DNA of 10,848 bases from Gammaproteobacteria bacterium (GTDB lineage Bacteria; Pseudomonadota; Gammaproteobacteria; SURF-13): NCBI GenBank assembly GCA_023381235.1, contig JAMCTV010000136.1:926-11773 (forward strand). The letters are read 5' to 3'. The position numbers and the translations under genes were made by a program. Under the pieces are notes generated by a model. It made no database searches, had not been told where the DNA came from, and saw nothing but the letters and a program-made list of their open reading frames with translations. Below, one piece after another: positions 1-5,765 of this stretch; position 1 is the stretch's first letter, and the number at the start of each line of letters is the position of its first letter.

Positions 1-656
1 ATCTCGGTGACTTCCTCCGGGCGCTCGTCTATGAGCAGCACGATCAGATAACATTCCGGGTGCTTGGCGGCGATGGAGTGGGCGATGTTTTGCAGCATCA
101 TGGTCTTGCCGGCCTTGGGCGGCGAGACGATCAGGCCGCGCTGACCCTTGCCGATGGGGGCGATCAGGTCTATCACGCGCGCGGTCAAATCCTCGGTGCT
201 GCCGTTGCCGATCTCCAGCGTGAGACGCTCGTTGGCGAACAGCGGCGTGAGGTTTTCAAACAGCACCTTGTTGCGTGAATTTTCCGGCGCTTCGTAATTG
301 ATCTGATCCACCTTGAGCAGCGCGAAGTAACGCTCGCCTTCCTTGGGCGGACGGATCTTGCCGGACACCGTGTCGCCGGTGCGCAGGTTGAAGCGCCGCA
401 CCTGGCTTGGTGAAACGTAGATGTCGTCCGGTCCGGCGAGATAGGAGCTGTCGCCGGAGCGCAGGAAGCCGTAGCCGTCCTGGAGGATTTCCAGCACCCC
501 GTCGCCGGAGATGTCCTCGCCCTTTTGCGCGTGGGCCTTGAGGATGGCGAAGATCACGTCCTGTTTGCGCGAACGCGCCATTCCCTCCAGGCCCATGGAT
601 TGGGCGAGATCTATCAAGTCGGAGGCTGACTTTTGTTTGAGTTCAGTAAGATTCAT
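1..656 (-). CDS. rho: Transcription termination factor Rho, 5' part (C-terminus outside window)
   Basis: Rho is a homohexameric RNA-dependent ATPase that binds C-rich nascent RNA and terminates transcription. The 218 visible codons start at an ATG on the minus strand and run off the window edge. The protein begins MNLTELKQKS and is close to Escherichia coli Rho along its whole visible length. The N-terminal helical domain is followed by the cold-shock-like RNA-binding domain (GDGVLEILQDGYGFLR, YVSPSQVRRFNLRTGD). A Walker A motif (PPKAGKT) lies near residue 180, and the catalytic stretch LLIDERPEEVTE sits at the cut end. It lies downstream of trxA on the same strand with a 153-base gap, the same order as in enteric bacteria. 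The start is preceded by only a weak AGG. Identity is near certain from the sequence; only the truncation limits the entry. Confidence 0.97.
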   Translation of the reverse strand, partial: MNLTELKQKSASDLIDLAQSMGLEGMARSRKQDVIFAILKAHAQKGEDISGDGVLEILQDGYGFLRSGDSSYLAGPDDIYVSPSQVRRFNLRTGDTVSGKIRPPKEGERYFALLKVDQINYEAPENSRNKVLFENLTPLFANERLTLEIGNGSTEDLTARVIDLIAPIGKGQRGLIVSPPKAGKTMMLQNIAHSIAAKHPECYLIVLLIDERPEEVTE

Positions 657-809
657 GGGTGCCTGTTGATCTAAGAGTGAGGGGGAGGAGGGCCGTTGCG
701 CAGCCTGCGCGACGGGGTTTGCATTTGCCGGCCGCGTGCGCGTCCGGGTCGAGGAAATGTCGTGATTAAGTTAATCCACCTGAAGTTGGGGCCGGGTTGA
801 CAGGGGTTT
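657..809 (-). promoter_or_regulatory. rho leader: hairpin and C-rich tract
   Basis: This 153-base gap between trxA and rho holds no gene. Positions 693-715 form a hairpin: GCGCAG pairs with CTGCGC around one base, and CCGT pairs with ACGG outside it. Between that hairpin and the rho ATG (657-692) the RNA-sense strand is very rich in C and poor in G, for example CCCTCCTCCCCCTCACTC. Rho itself loads on such sequence, and autogenous control of rho by attenuation in its leader is known in Escherichia coli. That this tract is a Rho-loading site is an inference. I see no leader peptide and no intrinsic terminator with a T run. Confidence 0.5.
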
Positions 810-1136
810 TTATAGATTGGAATCGAGAAACGCGGTCAACTGTGATTTGGAAAGCGCGCCCACCTTGGTGGACTGCACGTTGCCGTTTTTAAACAGCATC
901 AGGGTCGGGATGCCGCGTATGCCGTATTTCGGCGGGGTGACCGGATTCTGGTCTATGTTCAGCTTGGCGACCTTGAGCTTGCCGTTGTATTCGGCGGCGA
1001 TTTCTTCCAGGATCGGAGCGATCATGCGGCACGGGCCGCACCAGTCCGCCCAGTAATCCACCAGCACTGGGGTGGCGGATTTAAGTACGTCGCCCTCGAA
1101 ACTGGAGTCCGTGATATGAACGATGTGTTCGCCCAC
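810..1136 (-). CDS. trxA: Thioredoxin 1
   Basis: This is a small cytoplasmic dithiol-disulfide oxidoreductase that reduces ribonucleotide reductase, PAPS reductase and oxidised proteins. It has 108 residues, the usual family length. The active site WCGPC is at residues 32-36 and the cis-proline motif GIPT is at 75-78. The stretch KLNIDQNP and the ending VGALSKSQLTAFLDSNL closely follow enteric TrxA. The start is a GTG at 1136; a GAGGTG ribosome binding site lies nine bases upstream of it, which supports the choice. It is upstream of rho on the same strand and divergent from rhlB, reproducing the enteric rhlB / trxA-rho layout. No clear sigma-70 promoter stands out in the upstream AT-rich stretch. 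Confidence 0.97.
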   Translation of the reverse strand: MGEHIVHITDSSFEGDVLKSATPVLVDYWADWCGPCRMIAPILEEIAAEYNGKLKVAKLNIDQNPVTPPKYGIRGIPTLMLFKNGNVQSTKVGALSKSQLTAFLDSNL

Positions 1137-1245
1137 TTTTATTTACACCTCGAAATTGTTTAATGAAGTCAAATCTGCAACGACAAGCTTTAATCAGGGA
1201 GGATTCTTGTTCGTGCCGCCGCCCGGAAGCTGCGGGAGACTGTAT

Positions 1246-1274
1246 GGGCTACACCGGATACTTTGGGGTAGCCC
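1246..1274. repeat. Inverted repeat in the trxA-rhlB intergenic region
   Basis: GGGCTAC (1246-1252) and GTAGCCC (1268-1274) are perfect complements. Inside them, CC (1254-1255) can pair with GG (1265-1266). It lies about 90 bases before the rhlB ATG and 110 bases before the trxA start, so it could be an operator, an RNA hairpin or chance. The rest of the 230-base divergent intergenic region shows no gene. Confidence 0.35.
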
Positions 1275-1349
1275 GTTGGTGTATTTTGCACCGGTTCCGG
1301 CAAAAATAGCAAGACCCTGAAAATAAGCAAATTATAGGCCGGCCGATTT

Positions 1350-1358
1350 TGCTATGCT
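1350..1358 (+). promoter_or_regulatory. Putative extended -10 promoter of rhlB
   Basis: TGCTATGCT fits an extended -10 element (TGn followed by TATGCT). The six bases at the usual -35 position are a poor match, which extended -10 promoters tolerate. A start six to eight bases downstream of the -10 box would fall at about 1365-1366, directly at the rhlB ATG (1367). No Shine-Dalgarno sequence precedes that ATG. The mRNA may therefore be leaderless; an additional upstream promoter cannot be excluded. Confidence 0.4.
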
Positions 1359-1366
1359 GTAGCCCC

Positions 1367-2659
1367 ATGAACGACCAACACCTGAGCAAACTCGCCTTTG
1401 CCTCCCTAGGCCTGTCCAGAGAGCTTATGCAAGGCATTGAAGCAGCGGGCTTTTCCTACTGCACTCCGATCCAGGCCGAGACCCTGCCGCTGGCCTTGCA
1501 GGGTCTTGATGTAGCGGGTCAGGCGCAAACCGGCACCGGCAAGACCGCCGCCTTCCTGCTCGCGCTGATGCATCACCTGCTCAAGCACCCGGCGGCGCGG
1601 CGCAAACCGAACCAGCCGCGCGCGCTGGTGCTCGCCCCCACGCGCGAGCTGGCGGTTCAAATTCACAAGGATGCCGAGCAGCTCGGCGCGCACAGCGGTT
1701 TCCGTTTCGGCGTGGTGTACGGCGGCGCGGGCTACGACACGCAGCGCACCATGCTGGAGGAGGGCGTGGACGTGCTGATCGGCACGCCGGGGCGCATCAT
1801 TGATTACCTCAAGCAGCATGTGTTTGATCTCAAGGCCGCGCAGGTGATGGTGCTGGACGAGGCGGATCGCATGTTCGATCTTGGCTTCATCGCTGATGTG
1901 CGTTTTATCCTGCGCCGCCTGCCGCCGCCGGAGCAGCGCCTCAACATGCTGTTCTCCGCCACGCTGTCGCTGCGCGTCACCGAGCTCGCCTACGAGCACA
2001 TGAATAACCCGCGCCTCATCGCCATCGAGCCGGACAAGGTCACGGCGGACAAGGTGAGCCAGCAAGTGTACCACACCTCCAACGAAGAAAAGATTCCGCT
2101 CCTTATCGGGCTGCTGAAGAGCATCGGCACCGGGTACAGCGCCGGGCGCAGCATCGTGTTCACCAACACCAAGCACGCGGCGCACAAGGTGTGGGGCTAT
2201 CTGGAAGGCAACGGTTTCAAGGCGGCCATGCTATCCGGCGACGTGCCGCAGAAAAAGCGTTTGCAGTTGCTCAACGATTTTCAGCGCGGCGAGTTGGCGA
2301 TCCTGGTCGCCACCGACGTCGCGGCGCGCGGCCTGCACATCCCCGGCGTGAGCCATGTGTTCAACTACGACCTGCCGCAGAGCGGCGAGGACTACGTGCA
2401 CCGCATCGGACGCACTGCGCGCGCCGGCGCCTCCGGCGACGCGATCAGCTTCGCCTGCGAGGACTACGCCTTCTCCATGCCCGACATCGAGACCTACATC
2501 GGCCACAAGATACCCGTGGGACGCATTACGCCGGAACTGCTGGCCCAGCCGCTGCCCCCGGTCAAGAGCGAGCGCCCCGTTTTGCCTCATCGCCCGCAGC
2601 GCGGCAAACCGCGCGCGCGCAGCGGCCCGCCCAGGCGACCGGCCGCAAGACGCAAGTAG
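1367..2659 (+). CDS. rhlB: DEAD-box ATP-dependent RNA helicase RhlB
   Basis: RhlB is an RNA-unwinding ATPase; in gammaproteobacteria it works with RNase E and PNPase in the degradosome. The 430-residue protein carries the Q motif around residues 11-36 and Walker A AQTGTGKT at 53-60. PTRELA is at 91-96, TPGR at 140-143, DEAD at 164-167 and SAT at 197-199. The C-terminal motifs are VATDVAARGLHIPGV and HRIGRTARAGASG. Stretches such as QPRALVLAPTRELAVQIH, RLNMLFSATLS and IETYIGHKIPV follow RhlB rather than RhlE, SrmB or DbpA. The tail is basic (Arg, Pro, Lys). The ATG at 1367 was preferred to an in-frame TTG at 1349, because residues from 1367 fit the family and the upstream six codons lie over the putative -10 box. 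Its position opposite trxA-rho supports the assignment. Confidence 0.94.
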   Translation: MNDQHLSKLAFASLGLSRELMQGIEAAGFSYCTPIQAETLPLALQGLDVAGQAQTGTGKTAAFLLALMHHLLKHPAARRKPNQPRALVLAPTRELAVQIHKDAEQLGAHSGFRFGVVYGGAGYDTQRTMLEEGVDVLIGTPGRIIDYLKQHVFDLKAAQVMVLDEADRMFDLGFIADVRFILRRLPPPEQRLNMLFSATLSLRVTELAYEHMNNPRLIAIEPDKVTADKVSQQVYHTSNEEKIPLLIGLLKSIGTGYSAGRSIVFTNTKHAAHKVWGYLEGNGFKAAMLSGDVPQKKRLQLLNDFQRGELAILVATDVAARGLHIPGVSHVFNYDLPQSGEDYVHRIGRTARAGASGDAISFACEDYAFSMPDIETYIGHKIPVGRITPELLAQPLPPVKSERPVLPHRPQRGKPRARSGPPRRPAARRK

Positions 2660-2670
2660 CCGTTTGAGAA

Positions 2671-2704
2671 GCTCTGAATAAGTCCATCCTGGACTTCTCA
2701 GAGC
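2671..2704. repeat. Strong hairpin downstream of rhlB
   Basis: GCTCTGA (2671-2677) pairs with TCAGAGC (2698-2704), and AAGTCCA (2680-2686) pairs with TGGACTT (2690-2696). This leaves a three-base loop and a small 2x1 internal loop, giving 14 base pairs in total. It starts 11 bases after the rhlB stop. No T run follows, so it is not a classical intrinsic terminator. It may protect the mRNA 3' end or be a dispersed repeat. Confidence 0.6.
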
Positions 2705-2758
2705 ACGGCCGCTCCTGCGCATCCCTGCGCCCGCGGCATTAGGGCGTCCTGCCCGGCA

Positions 2759-2800
2759 AAAAGCAAAAATGTGTCCTGAGCTTGTCGAAGGATTGCTTTT
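2759..2800. repeat. Inverted repeat flanking a widespread TCCTGAGCTTGTCGAAGGA motif
   Basis: AAAAGCAA (2759-2766) and TTGCTTTT (2793-2800) are perfect complements. Between them lies TCCTGAGCTTGTCGAAGGA (2774-2792), whose ends TCCT and AGGA also pair. From general knowledge I recognise this 19-mer as a common intergenic repeat of many bacterial genomes. The surrounding stretch 2705-2758 is G+C-rich and shows nothing identifiable. Confidence 0.5.
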
Positions 2801-2803
2801 CTT

Positions 2804-2835
2804 CATGTTTCAAACACTGTCGTGTTTGAAACATG
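2804..2835. repeat. Perfect 14-bp inverted repeat with TGTC loop
   Basis: CATGTTTCAAACAC (2804-2817) and GTGTTTGAAACATG (2822-2835) are exact complements separated by TGTC. It is the strongest palindrome in the window. It sits about 55 bases upstream of the mtnD -10 box. It could be an RNA hairpin ending upstream transcription, a cruciform, or part of a dispersed intergenic element together with the two preceding hairpins. Confidence 0.65.
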
Positions 2836-2864
2836 GCGGTACATCCGTGCACCGCAGGAGCCCC

Positions 2865-2894
2865 TGACTTAAGCAGAGGCTCTTTTGGTATAAT
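2865..2894 (+). promoter_or_regulatory. Putative sigma-70 promoter of mtnD
   Basis: A perfect TATAAT (2889-2894) is preceded by TGG, which gives an extended -10. A weak -35 candidate TGACTT (2865-2870) lies 18 bases upstream. The predicted start is near 2901, giving a leader of about 43 bases that contains the heptamer repeats and the ribosome binding site of mtnD. Confidence 0.6.
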
Positions 2895-2904
2895 TCCCAC
2901 ATTT

Positions 2905-2932
2905 CTTGCTACTTGTCACTTGCAACTTGCTA
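2905..2932 (+). repeat. Heptamer tandem repeat in the mtnD leader
   Basis: Four 7-base units follow each other without gaps: CTTGCTA, CTTGTCA, CTTGCAA, CTTGCTA. A partial fifth unit, CTGGAGT, contains the GGAG ribosome binding site (2935-2938) of mtnD. The array lies between the -10 box and the start codon, so it should be transcribed. Its function is unknown. Confidence 0.6.
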
Positions 2933-2943
2933 CTGGAGTATTT

Positions 2944-3486
2944 ATGGCCCGCATGATTTTCAGCAACGGCAGCGAAACGCGCGATCTTCCCGTCATCCAG
3001 AGACGCCTGGCCGGCATCGGCATTACGCTGCGCCACTGGCCGGAACCCGCCACGCCGCGCGCACGCGAACTGCTCGCCATGGCCGCGCTGTCGGATGCCG
3101 AGAAAGAGGAATTGCTCGGCGCGGTGGACAACCGTTTTGAAGAGCTGAAAAAAGAAGCGGGTTACACCACGCGCGATATGATCGTATTGCACGAAGACAT
3201 TCCGGGTTTGGCCGACATGCTGGGCAAGTTCGACAAGATACACCTGCACACCGACGACGAGGTGCGCTACATCGTGGCGGGCAAGGGCTACTTCGGCTTC
3301 GTGGAAAAGGATGGCAACCAGTTCATGCTCGAGGTGAGCGCAGGCGATTACATCAACGTCCCCGCCAACACCGAACACTGGTTCACGCTGGGCGACTCGA
3401 AACGCATCAAGGCGGTGCGCTACTTCATAGACACCAGCGGCTGGACGCCGGTGTATACGAAAAGAGCGATGGCCAATTTCGGTTAA
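2944..3486 (+). CDS. mtnD: Acireductone dioxygenase (methionine salvage)
   Basis: This cytoplasmic cupin enzyme oxidises the acireductone of the methionine salvage pathway. With iron the products are formate and 2-keto-4-methylthiobutyrate; with nickel the off-pathway products include CO. The protein has 180 residues. The metal ligands of the family are visible: His100, His102 and Glu106 in HLHTDDEVRY, and His145 in NTEHWF. The central stretch GYFGFVEKDGNQF fits the cupin strands. The ATG at 2944 was chosen over an in-frame upstream ATG at 2833 because GGAG lies five bases before it, the family N-terminus begins there, and the upstream start lies inside an inverted repeat before the promoter. 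mtnB follows 105 bases downstream. No enolase-phosphatase gene (mtnC) is in the window. Confidence 0.93.
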   Translation: MARMIFSNGSETRDLPVIQRRLAGIGITLRHWPEPATPRARELLAMAALSDAEKEELLGAVDNRFEELKKEAGYTTRDMIVLHEDIPGLADMLGKFDKIHLHTDDEVRYIVAGKGYFGFVEKDGNQFMLEVSAGDYINVPANTEHWFTLGDSKRIKAVRYFIDTSGWTPVYTKRAMANFG

Positions 3487-3518
3487 GCAGTCGGTGAGCG
3501 GGACCACACAGGGTACAT

Positions 3519-3543
3519 ACCCTCTCCCTTGCAGGGAGAGGGT
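3519..3543. repeat. CCCTCTCCC hairpin repeat, copy 1
   Basis: ACCCTCTCCC (3519-3528) and GGGAGAGGGT (3534-3543) pair perfectly around TTGCA. The sequence continues as GAAGGTGAGGGTAG, typical of a dispersed CCCTCTCCC / GGGAGAGGG intergenic repeat seen in many proteobacteria. It fills the mtnD-mtnB gap and may act as an mRNA-processing or attenuating hairpin, but there is no T run. A related degenerate copy is at 10632-10657. Confidence 0.55.
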
Positions 3544-3591
3544 GAAGGTGAGGGTAGAATGCTTGGATAATTCACCAGGCAAAGCAGCTTT

Positions 3592-4272
3592 ATGCCCCGC
3601 AGTTTAGATCAACTTCCCCTACGCGCCGCTTTAGTCGAAATCGCGCGCGACTTTCACACGCGCGGCTGGATGGCGGGCACGGCGGGAAACCTGAGCGCGC
3701 GCGACGATGAGAAGAGCTACTGGATCACCGCCAGCGGCTGCCCCAAGGGACGGCTGGAGCAGAACGATTTCCTGCTGGTAGAGATTGAAAGCGGCACGGT
3801 TATCGAGCAGGCCGCGCCGGGTTTGAAACCCTCCGCCGAAACCGCCATTCATCGCGTGATCTATCAGCGCTTCCCCGCTGCGCGCGCCTGTTTGCACGTG
3901 CATAGCGTGGACGCCTGCCTCGCGGCGGAGCGCGCGCCTCCGGCGGCGGCAAGCCTGCCGCTGCCGGCGCTGGAGATGCTCAAGGGCTTGGGCGTTTGGG
4001 AGCAATCACCCAAGGTAAATTTGCCCCTGTTTGAAAATACCCTGGATGTGAACAAAATCGCCGAGGCGATTAAACAGCGCTTTGCCCCCGACGACGCACA
4101 GGGACGTGCTAGTGTCGCGGGAGGCAGGATGCCGGGAGCGACACCACCGCAAGTCCCCGCGCTTCTGGTGCGCGGCCACGGCGTCACGGTGTGGGGCGGT
4201 TCGCTGCAAGAGGCCTATAACCGCGTTGAGTGCTTGGAGTTTATTATGAGCCATCTGGCCCGCTGCAAATGA
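3592..4272 (+). CDS. mtnB: Methylthioribulose-1-phosphate dehydratase with an in-frame insertion
   Basis: This class II aldolase-fold, zinc-dependent enzyme removes water from 5-methylthioribulose-1-phosphate in methionine salvage. The 226-residue protein shows GTAGNLSAR (29-37), KPSAETAIH (79-87, with likely catalytic Glu83) and zinc ligands His102 and His104 in HVHS. The third His is His196 in the conserved RGHG motif. Residues about 166-184 (containing QGRASVAGGRMPGAT) are not expected between the helix AIKQRFA and the strand ALLVRGHG. They are encoded by a copy of the ~50-bp repeat described at 4088-4142. Without them the protein would be about 207 residues, near the usual length. All active-site residues remain, so the product may be active. 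The last four bases overlap the ispH start. The ribosome binding site is weak. Confidence 0.9.
   Translation: MPRSLDQLPLRAALVEIARDFHTRGWMAGTAGNLSARDDEKSYWITASGCPKGRLEQNDFLLVEIESGTVIEQAAPGLKPSAETAIHRVIYQRFPAARACLHVHSVDACLAAERAPPAAASLPLPALEMLKGLGVWEQSPKVNLPLFENTLDVNKIAEAIKQRFAPDDAQGRASVAGGRMPGATPPQVPALLVRGHGVTVWGGSLQEAYNRVECLEFIMSHLARCK
4088..4142 (+). repeat. In-frame palindromic coding element, copy 1 (in mtnB)
   Basis: The element is two adjacent hairpins. The first pairs GCAC (4096-4099) with GTGC (4106-4109). The second pairs GTCGC (4114-4118) with GCGAC (4138-4142), with an inner pair GGCA / TGCC (4123-4126 and 4130-4133) and GGGA on both sides of the internal loop. It matches the reverse complement of 8949-9003 (48 of 52 core positions by my count), and its 3' 40 bases match the minus strand of 7042-7084. 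It is read in the mtnB frame without a stop and adds about 18 residues. Confidence 0.85.
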
Positions 4273-5204
4273 AAGTCATCCTCGCCAACCCGCGCGGCTT
4301 CTGCGCCGGGGTGGATCGCGCCATCGTCATCGTCGAGCGCGCGCTGGAAAAATTCGGCGCGCCGGTTTACGTGCGCCATGAAGTGGTGCACAACAAATTC
4401 GTGGTGGAAGGGCTGCGCGACAAGGGCGCGGTATTCGTGGACGAGCTGGACGAGGTGCCGGACGGCGAGATCGTGATCTTCAGCGCGCACGGCGTATCGC
4501 GCGCGGTGCGCGAACAGGTCGGGCAACGCGGCCTCAAGGTGTTTGACGCCACCTGCCCTTTGGTCACCAAGGTGCACATGGAAGTGCTGGGCCACTACCG
4601 CGACGGGCGCGAATGTATCCTGATCGGCCACAAGGGCCATCCCGAAGTGGAAGGCACCATGGGCCAGTACAACCGCCCTCATGATTTGGGGCGCATGCAC
4701 CTGGTGGAAAGCGTCGAGGATGTAAATAGACTGGAAGTCAAAGACCCCGCCAGGCTCGCCTACGTCACCCAGACCACGCTGTCCATGGACGACACCGCGC
4801 GCGTAATCGAGGCGCTGCGCGCGCGCTTCCCCGACATCATCGGCCCCAAGAAGGACGACATCTGCTATGCCACGCAAAACCGTCAGGATGCGGTAAAACA
4901 ACTCGCTGCGCAGTGCGACGCGCTGCTGGTGGTGGGTTCGCCCAACAGTTCGAATTCAAATCGCCTGAAAGAACTGTCCGGCAAACTCGGTACCCCCGCC
5001 TATCTGATAGACAGCGCCGCGGATATTCAACACGCTTGGCTGGAAGGCAAAACCACTGTTGGCGTCACCGCCGGCGCCTCCGCCCCGGAGGTGCTGGTGC
5101 GGGAGGTGATTGAAGAACTCAAGACGTGGGGCGCAGAGCAGGTGGTGGAGAACGACGGCCCGCGGGAGAGCGTTATGTTCCCACTGCCCAAAAAATTACA
5201 GTAG
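4269..5204 (+). CDS. ispH: 4-hydroxy-3-methylbut-2-enyl diphosphate reductase
   Basis: IspH (LytB) is the last enzyme of the MEP pathway; it reduces HMBPP to IPP and DMAPP with a [4Fe-4S] cluster. The 311-residue protein has the three cluster cysteines Cys12 (GFCAGV), Cys96 (DATCPLV) and Cys199 (DDICYATQNRQ). The substrate and proton-relay residues are His41, His74, His124 and Glu126 (GHPEVEGTMGQ), Thr167, and the motif SPNSSNSNRL. The ATG at 4269 overlaps the mtnB stop in ATGA and has no clear ribosome binding site of its own, which suggests translational coupling. An in-frame upstream start at 4230 would only add non-family residues. ispH lies next to minor pilin genes in Pseudomonas as well. 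It converges with pilV, with 28 bases between them and no obvious terminator. Confidence 0.96.
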   Translation: MKVILANPRGFCAGVDRAIVIVERALEKFGAPVYVRHEVVHNKFVVEGLRDKGAVFVDELDEVPDGEIVIFSAHGVSRAVREQVGQRGLKVFDATCPLVTKVHMEVLGHYRDGRECILIGHKGHPEVEGTMGQYNRPHDLGRMHLVESVEDVNRLEVKDPARLAYVTQTTLSMDDTARVIEALRARFPDIIGPKKDDICYATQNRQDAVKQLAAQCDALLVVGSPNSSNSNRLKELSGKLGTPAYLIDSAADIQHAWLEGKTTVGVTAGASAPEVLVREVIEELKTWGAEQVVENDGPRESVMFPLPKKLQ

Positions 5205-5232
5205 CTGTGTATTGCAGCGTGTTCGACGGCTG

Positions 5233-5763
5233 TTATTCGATGGCGACGCCCGATTTGGCCGGGTCGTGAGCGCTGATGATGGTGCCGATCTCAACGCTCT
5301 GGGTGTCATTGCTTTGATCCGTCCATTGGATGGTAACGGTAGCCAGTTTGAAGGGAGGATACGCAGGGGCGGGCGATGGCACAGTGGTCGTGCCGGTCAT
5401 CCCATACACGGGCGTCAGGCCGGTGTTGGGGTAATAATAGTTCGCAACAGCCCAACTCCGATTATAGTTAACGTTGGAAATGGTCACCGTTCCACTGGGG
5501 AGCGCTCCCCCGGTATTGGTGCCGATATCGCGGTAGGAAACCATTCCGTTCGCGGCCACCGCCAAGGTTTCATACTGACGCAAGTCTGCGATTTTCTCCT
5601 CTGCGAGACGCGCCGCGATGGCGCGCTCCTTGGCGCCCGCACTGTATTCAAACACGGTGGCCTGGAATTTCGCCACGGCGGCGAAGCCGACTGCCAGCAC
5701 AGCGAGTGCAATCAGCACCTCAATCAGGCTGAAACCCCGCTTGTCATGACGCAAGCCGTGCAC
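5233..5763 (-). CDS. pilV: Type IV pilus minor pilin, PilV-like
   Basis: This is a minor pseudopilin thought to help prime or modify type IV pilus assembly at the inner membrane. The 176-residue product has the prepilin leader MHGLRHDKRG followed by the cleavage site G|FSLIE, with the conserved Glu at +5. A hydrophobic helix follows (LIALAVLAVGFAAVAKFQ). The pattern SLIEVLIALAVLAVG with a following AARLAEEKIADLRQ is typical of PilV. The start is a GTG two bases after the pilX stop; a TTG nine bases further in is an alternative. It is the last gene of the operon fimT-pilW-pilX-pilV, an order different from the Pseudomonas cluster, where pilV precedes pilW. Its 3' end converges with ispH. Confidence 0.8.
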   Translation of the reverse strand: MHGLRHDKRGFSLIEVLIALAVLAVGFAAVAKFQATVFEYSAGAKERAIAARLAEEKIADLRQYETLAVAANGMVSYRDIGTNTGGALPSGTVTISNVNYNRSWAVANYYYPNTGLTPVYGMTGTTTVPSPAPAYPPFKLATVTIQWTDQSNDTQSVEIGTIISAHDPAKSGVAIE

Positions 5764-5765
5764 GA

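Noticed and set aside
797..802. TTGACA as a plus-strand -35 box
   Set aside because: There is no acceptable -10 box at 16-18 bases and no plus-strand gene follows; it lies in the rho-trxA gap on the wrong strand.
1406..2185. Long minus-strand ORF opposite rhlB
   Set aside because: It lies entirely antisense to a well-supported DEAD-box gene, has low-complexity Arg/His-rich sequence and no family resemblance; it is a G+C-driven shadow.
2905..2932. CRISPR array
   Set aside because: The units are only seven bases, contiguous and without spacers; no array with regularly spaced longer repeats occurs in the window.
2833..2943. Upstream ATG extension of mtnD
   Set aside because: It would begin inside the perfect inverted repeat and run through the TATAAT promoter; the start at 2944 has a proper GGAG and matches the family.
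4215..4901. Long minus-strand ORF opposite ispH
   Set aside because: It is antisense to a gene with all conserved IspH residues and shows no recognisable motifs.
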